Origin: an uncultured Clostridia bacterium
GTDB lineage: Bacteria; Bacillota; Clostridia; Oscillospirales; Acutalibacteraceae
DNA: 17,236 nt
NCBI GenBank assembly: GCA_945988915.1
Contig: CAMFTS010000017.1
Coordinates: 1 to 17,236, forward strand
Direction: 5' to 3'
Shown: positions 1-8,400 of the stretch, piece by piece
How positions within the stretch are numbered: position 1 is the stretch's first letter
Layout: each line of letters opens with the position of its first letter
Notes under the pieces: generated by a model
Seen by the model: the letters and a program-made list of their open reading frames with translations, nothing else
What the model was told of the DNA's origin: nothing
Databases searched by the model: none
Translations under genes and position numbers: made by a program

Positions 1-44
1 TATTAATTTAGAGAAATTTCTGTAAACACAGAAGGAGAATTATA

Positions 45-572
45 ATGGCTAAAAAAGATAAAATTCCGCTTACTCCGGAACAGATTGCGGAAAAAAAGCT
101 TAACAGTCGTAAGAAAAGAGCAAGAGTTCTTGCTGTTGTATTAGCGATTGTTATTACAGCTTGCGTTTATTTTGCCGGTTCAAAAGAAGGTCCAAAGACC
201 GTGAGAGTTGAACCGCAGGCAGTAGTTGTGGATAATGTTGTTGAAAGAGTAGTTGAAAAGGAAGTTACAGTTACTGTTACAGTTCCGGCTCCTGCTACGG
301 AAGCTCCTACTACGGAAGCTCCTACTACAGCAGCTCCCCCTGCAACAGAAGCTCCTTCAGATTCAAGTGATGGCTCAAGCGATATACTCGGAACTATCAC
401 AGGACTTCTTGGAGGCATAACTGACGGTTTAGGCGATGTTGATATCGGTGGTCTTGGCGGAGGCGTGGATACTTCGGGTGTAGCTGATGCAATAGAAGGT
501 ATTGGCTCAAGCGCTCAGGATTTCTTCAATGGAATCGCTGATAAAGTCGGTACAACCGAAGCAGCACAATAA
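45..572 (+). CDS. Membrane-anchored protein with Thr/Pro linker and Gly-rich tail, unknown function
   Basis: 175 aa, function not recognised. The start is supported by an AAGGAG ribosome binding site ending 7 nt before the ATG. A Lys/Arg-rich N-terminus (about residues 1-27) precedes one hydrophobic segment (about 28-45), so an N-in, C-out single-pass membrane protein is inferred. Outside lies a Val/Glu-rich strand-like stretch (about 55-82), a low-complexity linker built from repeated EAPTT/EAPS units (about 85-105), and a Gly/Asp/Ile-rich tail with GGITDGLGD- and GGLGGGVD-like stretches. Such a layout resembles a surface stalk or spacer, but no catalytic or binding motif is visible. A small inverted repeat (TTCTGT at 18-23, ACAGAA at 28-33) runs into the ribosome binding site and could slightly mask it. 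The gene ends in its own terminator, so it is the last gene of its transcript. Confidence 0.75.
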   Translation: MAKKDKIPLTPEQIAEKKLNSRKKRARVLAVVLAIVITACVYFAGSKEGPKTVRVEPQAVVVDNVVERVVEKEVTVTVTVPAPATEAPTTEAPTTAAPPATEAPSDSSDGSSDILGTITGLLGGITDGLGDVDIGGLGGGVDTSGVADAIEGIGSSAQDFFNGIADKVGTTEAAQ

Positions 573-617
573 TAAAGAAAATTGTTAGTTTTATCCCCGT
601 AATGTAATATAGTAACG

Positions 618-647
618 GCCCGTAGCAGTAATGCTGCGGGCTTTTTT
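618..647 (+). terminator. Rho-independent terminator
   Basis: A 10-bp stem (618-627 with 632-641, one G-T pair) around a GTAA tetraloop is followed directly by TTTTTT. It ends the transcript of the small membrane protein and insulates it from the HD-GYP gene. Confidence 0.93.
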
Positions 648-709
648 CTTTAAGGCCTTTTTGTTTGAATTTACTAATAATAATTAATTCAATTTAGTAA
701 AAGTGATAA

Positions 710-738
710 TTGAATTTGGCATATACAAATTGTACAAT
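710..738 (+). promoter_or_regulatory. Predicted sigma-A promoter of the HD-GYP gene
   Basis: TTGAAT (710-715), a 17-bp spacer and TACAAT (733-738). Transcription would begin near 745, about 26 nt before the chosen start codon. A perfect 12-bp palindrome, AATTGTACAATT (728-739), covers the -10 box and could be an operator. It may also be chance in AT-rich DNA. Confidence 0.6.
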
Positions 739-770
739 TAAATGTATATATATGTAAAATGGAGCAGAAT

Positions 771-3700
771 ATGAAAAAAAGAATTACGGCAAGGATTCTT
801 GCAATAATTTCATTATTTCTTATTTTTACAAGCATTTTTTCAATGCTTGCTTTTGCCTCGCCTGCAAATATTGTAAACGATGACACTGCGAAATATTTTA
901 AGCTTTATTATAACACAAAAAACGGATTGCCGGACGATATGGTTTATGATATTGCAACAACAGCTGACGGCTATATGTGGTTTGCCACTGCAAGCGGACT
1001 TGTGCGTTATGACGGCGAAACCTTTGAACTTATGAATAAATATACCAATAGTGATTTTTTGGCGGCAGACATACGATGCTTCTTTGTTGATTCAAACAAT
1101 AACCTTTGGATAGGAACAGATAATGACGGTGTAATTTGCAAGACATCAAGTGAAAACAAACAGATTGTTAACTCCGAATTTACATCGTCTTGCTCGGTTA
1201 AAGATATTGATCAGTTAAATGACGGAACTATTGTGGCTGCAACTTCAAACGGACTGTTCTTTGTTGAAAAAGACGGAAAGATTAAAGAACTTGAAAATCC
1301 TGATAATATTTATATACAAGCCAAAACTATTACGGTTAATAAAAAAACAAATGAATTGATCTGCATTACTGAAACCGGAAAAGTAATTACCGTTTTTGAT
1401 AAAAAGATTGTTAAAGTCGAAGATTATAAAGACGCGGAAAACGGAACCATAACTTGTGCATACTATTTGAGAGACAGAATTTACAGAATAGGTACAAGTA
1501 ACGGTGTGATTATAGATGTTGATCTTGCCGCAGATAAAAAAGACTGGAATGTCATTGAAACTTCTTTTTCTTCAATCAACAGGCTCTATTTAGACAGCAA
1601 TGGATCTTGCTTAGTAATCGGCAATGAGGGAATCGGCTGTATTGACAGTAAAAATAAATACACGGAAAGTACATATTTTAACGGGATAAATGCAAATGCT
1701 GTTTGTTTGGACTTTCAAGGGAATTATTGGCTTTCGCTCAACGGCGAAGGCTTGCTTCAGATGGGCAAAAGTGCGTTTTTAGATGTTAACGAAGAATACA
1801 GCTTGCCGACTTGTTCTGCTAACTGTGTTTTTAAGCATGAAAACATCCTTTATATAGGTACTGACACCGGATTACTTTGTGTTGACGAGAACACAGGAAA
1901 AAAAGTATCAAATGAATTGACTGCTGCACTTGAAGGAAAACAGGTTAACGACATAAAGCTGACGCTCGAGAACAGAATCATTGTGGCAACAGACGAAGAC
2001 GGCGTGTATGCTTACGGCGGAAGTAAAGGCTTAAAGCAATATACAAAAAAAGACCATTTGGTATCGGACAGTATTAATACAATCTGCATTATGCAGGACT
2101 ATTATGTCGGACTTGGATATAATGACGGTCTCGGTATTGATGTAAACAGGGTGCTTGTTAAAGATTATAACGAAGAGAACGGCGTTGCCGGCAATGTTGT
2201 CAAGATATTTTTTAACGATTTAACCGACGAATTACTAATCGGAACCGAAAGCAACGGCGGTTACCGTATTTCTAAAGAGGGAAAGGTAATTCCTTTCGGC
2301 AATACCTTCAACGGTACGGGCAGTATAATAAAAGCAATGCTGAAAAGCAATGACCAAAAAGGTCTGTGGCTTGGTTGCGGCTCAATTCTTTATTATTGTG
2401 ACTCTGATTTTGTAAGACACCCGATAAGCAAATTAAATTTAACACATAGTATTCTTGATTTGTTTCACGACACTAACGGAAAGCTTTGGATAATAACATC
2501 AGATAAAATAATTGTTGCTGATGAGAACAACCTTCTTAATGCTGACGAAGAGCTTAATGTTGATGTTCTTTCCGGTAAAGACGGATTTGTGTCCGACATT
2601 GCAGCAAAAGCTTACAATTTTATGGATGATCAGGGAATGCTTTATCTTTGCACAAATTCCGGGGTACTGAAAATTAACACAAATGATTATAAAATAAGCA
2701 GATCATCACCCAGACTTGCAATAAACAGCATTATTGCCGACGATAAAAATGTAGCAGTTGAAAACGATTCAATTTCTCTGAGCTCAGATGTTAACAGGCT
2801 TGTGATAAGTGCTTCTGCAATATCTTTTTATATTGACCGTGACTATAAATTATTGTATAAACTCAACAGCGCTGAAAATTATTCTACTGTTGAATTAAAC
2901 GAAACAAACGAGATTATTTACACAAATTTAAACGGTGGAGAGAATACACTTGAAATCAAGCTGATTGACAGCGATACAAACGATGTTTTATCAAAGAAAT
3001 ATATAGTAATCAACAAAGAGTACAGCGTAGTTGAAGTTAAACTCTTCAGAATGTTTGCGGCTTTCTTAGCTGTTTTGCTGATAGCACCGCTGATTTATCT
3101 TTTCCTTTCTTACAGAATTTATCGTAACAAAAAGAAACACAAGAGATCATTAGCGATTGCAGAACAAGCAATGCATTCATTCGCAAAGACTATCGATGCA
3201 AAGGATCCTTACACAAAGGGCCATTCGGAGCGTGTTGCTGAATATTCTGTTGAGATTGCAAAACGGTACGGTGTGGCGGAAGAGCGTTTGTCCGACCTAT
3301 ATTATGCCGCATTGCTTCACGATATCGGTAAAATCGGTATTCCGGACAGCATACTTAAAAAACCGGGAAAATTTAACGATGAAGAATATGAAATTATGAA
3401 AACGCATACAACCGTGGGTGCGGAAATCCTTTCGGATATGCCTGTTATAAAGAATATTCAGTACGGCGCACGCGATCATCACGAAAAGTATGACGGAACC
3501 GGATACCCAAGAGGAATAAGCGGTAACCTTATAAGCTTTGAAGGCAGGGTTATCGGCGCCGCGGACGCATATGACGCCATGACTACCTTGCGTGGATACA
3601 ACAACACATTCACTCACGAGCAGATTATTAAAGAATATCAGGAGAAAGCCGGAAAGCAGTTTGATCCGAAAATTGCTCAAATAGTGATTGAAATGATTGA

Positions 3701-3803
3701 GGACGGTTACTTTGCACCTCCCGAAGAAAACACAGAACCTGCAGAGGTCGAAAAGAAACATTTGAAGCATAAAAAAAGAAAAAAGCCTAAAAGCAAGCAG
3801 TAA
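771..3803 (+). CDS. Beta-propeller sensor protein with C-terminal HD-GYP c-di-GMP phosphodiesterase domain
   Basis: 1010 aa. ATG 771 is chosen over the upstream in-frame ATG 759 because GGAG (761-764) overlaps the latter and sits 6 nt before 771. Residues about 1-30 form a signal peptide or anchor. Up to about 640 are repeated propeller blades of the two-component-regulator type (motifs such as GLPDDMVYDI, MWFATASGLVRYDG, LWIGTDNDG). A Y_Y_Y-like beta domain (about 645-750) and a transmembrane helix (about 760-783) follow. The cytoplasmic part is an HD-GYP domain with the metal motif LHDIGKIGIPD (H850, D851), HHE (903-905) and an intact GYP (911-913), so c-di-GMP hydrolysis is expected. The last 20 residues are very Lys-rich. 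In Bacteroides such propellers usually feed a histidine kinase; here the output is a phosphodiesterase. An extracellular ligand, perhaps a glycan, controlling c-di-GMP is inference. Confidence 0.9.
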   Translation: MKKRITARILAIISLFLIFTSIFSMLAFASPANIVNDDTAKYFKLYYNTKNGLPDDMVYDIATTADGYMWFATASGLVRYDGETFELMNKYTNSDFLAADIRCFFVDSNNNLWIGTDNDGVICKTSSENKQIVNSEFTSSCSVKDIDQLNDGTIVAATSNGLFFVEKDGKIKELENPDNIYIQAKTITVNKKTNELICITETGKVITVFDKKIVKVEDYKDAENGTITCAYYLRDRIYRIGTSNGVIIDVDLAADKKDWNVIETSFSSINRLYLDSNGSCLVIGNEGIGCIDSKNKYTESTYFNGINANAVCLDFQGNYWLSLNGEGLLQMGKSAFLDVNEEYSLPTCSANCVFKHENILYIGTDTGLLCVDENTGKKVSNELTAALEGKQVNDIKLTLENRIIVATDEDGVYAYGGSKGLKQYTKKDHLVSDSINTICIMQDYYVGLGYNDGLGIDVNRVLVKDYNEENGVAGNVVKIFFNDLTDELLIGTESNGGYRISKEGKVIPFGNTFNGTGSIIKAMLKSNDQKGLWLGCGSILYYCDSDFVRHPISKLNLTHSILDLFHDTNGKLWIITSDKIIVADENNLLNADEELNVDVLSGKDGFVSDIAAKAYNFMDDQGMLYLCTNSGVLKINTNDYKISRSSPRLAINSIIADDKNVAVENDSISLSSDVNRLVISASAISFYIDRDYKLLYKLNSAENYSTVELNETNEIIYTNLNGGENTLEIKLIDSDTNDVLSKKYIVINKEYSVVEVKLFRMFAAFLAVLLIAPLIYLFLSYRIYRNKKKHKRSLAIAEQAMHSFAKTIDAKDPYTKGHSERVAEYSVEIAKRYGVAEERLSDLYYAALLHDIGKIGIPDSILKKPGKFNDEEYEIMKTHTTVGAEILSDMPVIKNIQYGARDHHEKYDGTGYPRGISGNLISFEGRVIGAADAYDAMTTLRGYNNTFTHEQIIKEYQEKAGKQFDPKIAQIVIEMIEDGYFAPPEENTEPAEVEKKHLKHKKRKKPKSKQ

Positions 3804-3812
3804 AGACTTGTA

Positions 3813-3841
3813 TTGACTTTTTTTAAATAAAAAATTATAAT
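3813..3841 (+). promoter_or_regulatory. Predicted strong sigma-A promoter of the lipoprotein gene
   Basis: TTGACT (3813-3818), exactly 17 bp, then TATAAT (3836-3841). The start site would lie near 3848, giving a leader of about 43 nt. The element begins only 9 bp after the HD-GYP stop codon, with no terminator between, so some readthrough from upstream is likely. It closely resembles the promoter at 5005-5033. Confidence 0.75.
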
Positions 3842-3890
3842 GTTCACATAAAGGCAAAGAATATTTGCGATGAATAAAAGGAGTTTTATT

Positions 3891-4631
3891 ATGCAAAAGA
3901 GAATAATTGCAGTAGCTTGCGCGGTGATTATAATTGCAACATTATTCGTTTCATGTAAAAAAGATATGGGCTACAAGCTTGGAAAAGATGAGCTCGGATT
4001 TGAGCATGCCTATGTCACAGATGCTGAGGGAAATACGGTGCTTGACGAGAATGGCAATATTTTAGTTTATCAGACCGATAAAAACGGAGAAATAGCTACT
4101 GATGAAAACGGAGAACAAAAGCAAAACTTTATTAATATGCCGACCAATGCCATAATTGAAGATGATACGGTAGAAATTAAGCTTTTCAAATATAATGTTC
4201 CGAAAGGCTTTAAAGCAAACCAGCTTGGTTGGCTTATGAAGAGCGGAACAGAAGACAAGTGCTATATAAATGTTGTTTATGCCGCTACCTTAGATGAAGA
4301 TACTACATTAGAAGAATATATTGATGAATTAACATTTAAGAATACCGCATTAATTAAGGCAATAAATGACGGAGAATATATTGACGAGGGCTTCAAAACA
4401 GCAGAGAACACAAGAGAGCCGATCAATATTGCCAACGGTAAAGCAAAAGCAATATGTGACACATATAAATTCCTCTCTGCCGAAGACAAGGTTGTTCATT
4501 ATGCGTCTGCAACATATTTTACTCTTGGATCTGATGTATATGTGGCGTCATATTGTTGTATAGACGGAGTAGGCTACGATGAAAGTTTTGATTTCGTAAG
4601 CTGGTTACAGAATGATCTTATTATAAAATAA
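3891..4631 (+). CDS. Putative lipoprotein with Asp/Asn/Gly repeats, unknown function
   Basis: 246 aa. ATG 3891 is preferred because AAAAGGAG (3876-3883) lies 7 nt upstream; an in-frame ATG at 3870 would place the ribosome binding site inside the gene. The N-terminus has two basic residues, a hydrophobic core and LFVSC followed by KKD, a fair lipobox (Phe at -3 is not ideal). The mature protein is therefore probably anchored through Cys21 or so. Residues about 35-75 contain four Asp-x-x-Gly-(Asn/Glu) units (DAEGN, DENGN, DKNGE, DENGE). The C-terminal 150 residues start with a VPKGF-type strand and end with a YFTLGSDVYVASYC-type strand. This is reminiscent of small beta-rich PsbP-like or stress-response lipoproteins, but that is only a fold impression. 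It stands between the HD-GYP sensor and the dockerin cluster with its own promoter and terminator. Confidence 0.78.
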   Translation: MQKRIIAVACAVIIIATLFVSCKKDMGYKLGKDELGFEHAYVTDAEGNTVLDENGNILVYQTDKNGEIATDENGEQKQNFINMPTNAIIEDDTVEIKLFKYNVPKGFKANQLGWLMKSGTEDKCYINVVYAATLDEDTTLEEYIDELTFKNTALIKAINDGEYIDEGFKTAENTREPINIANGKAKAICDTYKFLSAEDKVVHYASATYFTLGSDVYVASYCCIDGVGYDESFDFVSWLQNDLIIK

Positions 4632-4673
4632 AAAACTTGTTTTCACGGATATGTAAAAACAAGTGCTTAAGTT

Positions 4674-4699
4674 AAGGCTCTCCTTTTGGAGAGCCTTTT
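4674..4699 (+). terminator. Probable rho-independent terminator
   Basis: A 10-bp perfect stem (4674-4683 with 4688-4697) with a TTTT loop is followed by a short T run. Just before it, an additional 9-bp inverted repeat (4635-4643 with 4656-4664) without a T tract may add stability to the 3' end. Together they end the lipoprotein transcript. Confidence 0.72.
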
Positions 4700-5004
4700 G
4701 CTGTAAGCTGAATACAAAAAAGGATGCCGACAACACTAAAATATTGAATATACAATATTTCGCTTTAAAAATAAGTTGAAACACAAGATATTGAAAAGCA
4801 AAAAAAAGAACAAAATACCGGAAAATTGTTCATTATTTTAGCGAGATGTTCAAAACTTTGTGCAAAAAAAGACGATATTCAAATTATTAACATTTTGTTC
4901 ATAATTTTATTGAAATATTGACAAATTTGTTTGCCTATTTTGCCCAAAAATCACAAAAATATTTGTGGAAATCGGAAAAACGGTAAAAAAGTGTGAATGA
5001 ATTG
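4700..5004. other. AT-rich gene-free region upstream of the leader promoter
   Basis: No coding region is visible. The stretch is very AT-rich. It holds an 8-bp inverted repeat (AAATATTG 4739-4746, CAATATTT 4753-4760) and a second one, CACAAA (4952-4957) with TTTGTG (4962-4967), about 38 bp upstream of the -35 box. It also holds a direct repeat of 15 bp with one mismatch, TTGTTCATTATTTTA (4826-4840) and TTGTTCATAATTTTA (4895-4909). These could be operators or a curved AT-rich upstream element. None matches a binding site I can name. Confidence 0.4.
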
Positions 5005-5033
5005 TTGACTTTTTTATAAGAAAATTTTATAAT
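5005..5033 (+). promoter_or_regulatory. Near-consensus sigma-A promoter of the structured leader
   Basis: TTGACT (5005-5010), 17-bp spacer and a perfect TATAAT (5028-5033). The start site is predicted near 5040-5041, so the next start codon at 5408 lies about 367 nt downstream. It is one of the best promoters in the window and fits high expression of the large secreted protein. Confidence 0.8.
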
Positions 5034-5254
5034 CAGTATAACCATAGGAATGGTGTAATGGGGCGAAGTGTCTAAATCTTTAGAGCACTTGCGTTATGCT
5101 TTCGTTATATTTTAACGGAAAGCACACCTACCCATTGTGATACACATCCTTTGGTAATAAGCTTACTCGGGTGTGTATCATCGTCTCCCACCGACTTCTA
5201 AAAAGTGGGAATGGTGGGAGCCAAACCGAGTTAATTTGACAGTGTTTGCGGAAA

Positions 5255-5260
5255 CCTCCT
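5255..5260 (+). promoter_or_regulatory. Anti-Shine-Dalgarno-like element CCTCCT in the leader
   Basis: CCTCCT is the exact reverse complement of AGGAGG at 5395-5400, the ribosome binding site of the gene starting at 5408 (7 nt before ATG). It lies in the internal loop closed by the TGTTTGCG/CGCAAACA stem, where CCTC could alternatively pair with GAGG at 5293-5296. Sequestering of the ribosome binding site by this element is a plausible control mechanism; a 6-nt match could also be chance. Confidence 0.35.
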
Positions 5261-5322
5261 TTATAAATCTTGTATTAATTTAAGGGCGGTCAGAGGCTGG
5301 AAACAAACGCAGTCGCAAACAA

Positions 5323-5362
5323 CCGATGCGGCATCCTCGTCGGTATTCGTTAAAAAGGATGC
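5323..5362 (+). other. Predicted H-type RNA pseudoknot near the end of the leader
   Basis: Stem 1 pairs CCGATG (5323-5328) with CGTCGG (5338-5343), including one G-U. The hairpin loop carries GCATCCT (5331-5337), which is perfectly complementary to AGGATGC (5356-5362), giving a 7-bp stem 2. Loop sizes are 2, 0 and 12 nt, which suits classic H-type geometry. The 12-nt A/T-rich third loop could lie in the minor groove of stem 1. It ends 32 nt before the ribosome binding site. Confidence 0.55.
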
Positions 5363-5407
5363 ACCTAACATTATTTATAATGTAATAACAAATTAGGAGG
5401 AAAAAAT

Positions 5408-8400
5408 ATGAAAAAGTCAGTAAAACTGTTGAGCGTTCTCTTAACAGTTCTCATGATTTTCTCAAGCGTTTCAGTAGGCGCCTTTGCTGCTAAGACAAGC
5501 TACAGAACAGCAGCTAACCTTGATGCTCTTGACGCTTACAGCCCATACGGTACGGTTACAAGACTTTCGTCAGAAGAAAGAATGTCAATCCTTTTTGACT
5601 CACTTGATGGTCTTCTTATGGCAAATCCGTCTCTTAATATGGGTCAACTTTTCAATGTTGCAGGTCTTTCACTTACAATCAACCTTACATCGGTTAATAA
5701 CATCTGCGGTACGGTTGATAACGTTTATAAGCTTCTTAATAACACCTTGGTTAAAATCGTTAAAGGTTTGCTTGGTGTTATTGCAGACGCTAAGGTTAAC
5801 ACATGGCAGACAGGCATGACAAGAGAGAAAGTTGATCAGCTTACAATCGTTGCTGAGCTTTTCGAGCTTCTTTCAAACAACACTACTTTGGTTGAAACAG
5901 TTCTTACAGACGGACTTGACCTCGGTGTTGCAAGCTCAGCTCTCGGTGATATGACAGCACTTAACAAGGCAATTACAAATCTTCCTGTTCTTATTAACGG
6001 AATAGTACTTCCGCTTATGTCAAGACAGGATGATGATGCTGCTCAAAGAGCAGTTCTCGGCAATACTGCATCAGACCTTGTTGCTGTTGCTCAGAACTTT
6101 GTAAACGGCCTTTTCACAAAGCCGATGAGTTGGACATCATACAGAGTTGACAAAGCAGGCAATGATCTTGGTTACACTCTTCCGCTTCCAAGTGAAGCAG
6201 ACGGCACAACAAGATACTTTGTTAAGAGCGCTGACGGAAAAGAAATCACTCAGTGGGATTATAAGTATGCCGGTGCACTTGGTGATCCTGCAGCCGGCTA
6301 TGTAGAGACAGTTACTTACACATTGTCAGATACAGAGGAATTTGAAGGCTCAGGCACATATTTGTATAAAGCTCCCGAAGGCTATGAAGGCGACCAGTCA
6401 CTTAAGTGGTACAAAGCTGACGGCAAAGCAGATGCTAACGGCAACATTCAGTCAAGCTATTGGCTTCCTTCAGTTAAAGATGCTTTTGAAAACGGCACAC
6501 TTTCACTTCAGATCAACGGTACAGACACCGCTCTTGATCTTATTTACAGATTTATTCCTTATGTTTTTGCTGAAATGGCACCGGTAGTTCTTAACGGTTC
6601 AATTAAAAAGCTTATTGCTGAAGCTTTTGATGTTGTATTCACAGAGCTCGGCGGTAAGGGCAGCGAAGCTGTTGCTGCTGAAGCATCAGCAACAGGTAAC
6701 CCTGATGGCTTCTTCACAAGAGCTCAGGAATACTACACATGGGAATACTCAGATTATAAAGTAATCAACGGAGTTCCTTATTACAGATTCCAGGATACTT
6801 ACTTTAAGGGCGAAATCCCTTCAAACATTTCAACATATTATGATCTCATTAACTGGGATTGGGTAATTACAGATGACTTTATGAATGAATTCATTCCTGC
6901 ATCAAGCAGCTCAGGCAGAATTCTCACGAATCTTAACAATTTCGTTCGTAAAGTAATCAACACTTGTGTCGGCGACAAGTATAAGGCAGAAGTTTTGGCA
7001 AGATGGGAAGCAGGCGACAACAGCAAAGTTCCTACAAACATTCTTAACACTGCTCGTTATCTTATGACAATCGCTCCGACAGAAGTATTCGGCGATTTCT
7101 ATGACACAGCACAGTTCTATGATGTTATGATGACAACAGGCGATGTTCATCAGTCAATTATCGCTGTTGCATGTCAGCTTATTAAGATGATAATGCCTCA
7201 GATCAGCTTCTCTGATGATATCGTTAATGAACCGATCCTTGCAGTTGCAGCAGCAGTAGTTCGTGAGCTTTGCACACAGCTTATGCCGTCTTACGACTTT
7301 GATGCAATGATCTATTCAAATTATGAAACAAGAAAACTTCTTCCGGGTAAAGATGCTGACTATTGGCTTGATACAATTCTTTACATGGGCGTTAACCTTG
7401 GTATGTTCTACCTTCGTAACCTTGCAGATCTTGGTGAAGACGATAATACTAACGGTTACTATGCAGTAATGAAGAATCTTGGTGCTATTCCGTCATCAGG
7501 AACAGCAGACGCAATGAAGTTCACAGCAACATCACAGTATGTTGGCGGTACAGCTAACAGCGCTAATGCATCATGGTTATACATGGTTGACTGGATTGTT
7601 GACTGGGCTCTTGAAACAGATATTGAATGGTGCTGGCATTTCAACAGACTTGTAAATGTTGGCGAAACTGTAAGCCTCACAACATATGAGAACCCGCTTA
7701 AGAAGATTGACAATGTTCTTCTTACACTCCTTCCTCTTGACCAGATTCTCAACGCTACAGGTCTTGACAACACAACATACGGTTCAAATACATTCACAGA
7801 AGCTATCCTTAAGGGTGGACTTATTGACGGTATTTCAAACCTTGATCTTCCGAAGCTCGTTGGTATCCTCAATGTTCCTTCAGGAATTTTGACAAGCGCA
7901 AACATTATTGACCAGCTTGTAGTTGTTATCAGAAACCTTCTTAACAACATTCTTTACAAGGTTGCCGGTAATGCAAACATTATTGATCCTGCTGTAATTA
8001 ACAGTGCAGCCACACTTCTTAACCACAACAACCTTAAGGCAACGGTTAAGACTCTTGTAGGTAAGCTTTACACAGCATACAACAACGGTCTTCTTGATCC
8101 GATTCTTCCGTTGGTAAACTTCTTCATAGGCTGGAAGACAGATCCTCAGGTATTCTCAAACCCGACACTTACATTCACTAATTCAGAAGGAACCAATTAC
8201 TACTATACTGCAGGTACAGAAACACTTACAGTTAAAAACTCTTCATCAGGTATGCTCTTGAAACACAGATCAGATAACAAGACTGATAAGAGCAATCTTG
8301 GTTCTCCTGACGGTGCTTACACAATCACACTTGCAGGTATTACTTCAAATGACGGTACAATCAGTGCAGCAGCAACTGATGCTATCGCACCGGGTGAATC

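Larger units (their letters stand above)
5041..5407 (+). ncRNA. Long structured 5' leader, candidate cis-regulatory or stand-alone RNA
   Basis: This transcribed region has no ORF but many stems. Hairpin 1: 5066-5074 with 5081-5090. Hairpin 2: 5098-5107 with 5113-5123, one bulge. Outer helix: GGTGT 5052-5056 with ACACC 5124-5128. Hairpin 3: 12 bp, 5138-5149 with 5169-5180, one G-U, 19-nt loop. Hairpin 4: CTCCCACC 5185-5192 with GGTGGGAG 5213-5220, inner ACTT/AAGT. Long-range stem: TGTTTGCG 5243-5250 with CGCAAACA 5314-5321. H-type pseudoknot: 5323-5362. No T-run terminator is seen inside, so transcription should continue into the dockerin gene. I compared it by memory with c-di-GMP, cobalamin, T-box, glycine, lysine and ZTP leaders and with RNase P and tmRNA and recognised none. 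The family is unknown to me; it could be a riboswitch, a protein-binding leader, or an mRNA stabiliser. Confidence 0.6.

Noticed and set aside
290..360. CRISPR-like or satellite repeat
   Set aside because: The repeated GAAGCTCCTACTAC units are in frame and encode the EAPTT linker; there are no spacers.
3297..3896. 199-aa open frame on the minus strand
   Set aside because: It lies opposite the highly conserved HD-GYP domain and its product is Cys/Phe-rich with no domain or ribosome binding site; it is an antisense shadow.
4918..4940. Second promoter with TTGACA at 4918-4923
   Set aside because: No acceptable -10 box is found 16-18 bp downstream (the position holds TGCCCA).
5041..5407. Known c-di-GMP riboswitch, T-box, cobalamin riboswitch, RNase P or tmRNA
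   Set aside because: A c-di-GMP riboswitch was tempting because of the nearby HD-GYP gene, but the characteristic conserved blocks of these classes are not present. The decision is by memory; an Rfam search would settle it.
7459..7950. 163-aa open frame on the minus strand
   Set aside because: It mirrors the large secreted protein gene, whose codon bias leaves few stops on the other strand. No start signal or recognisable domain.
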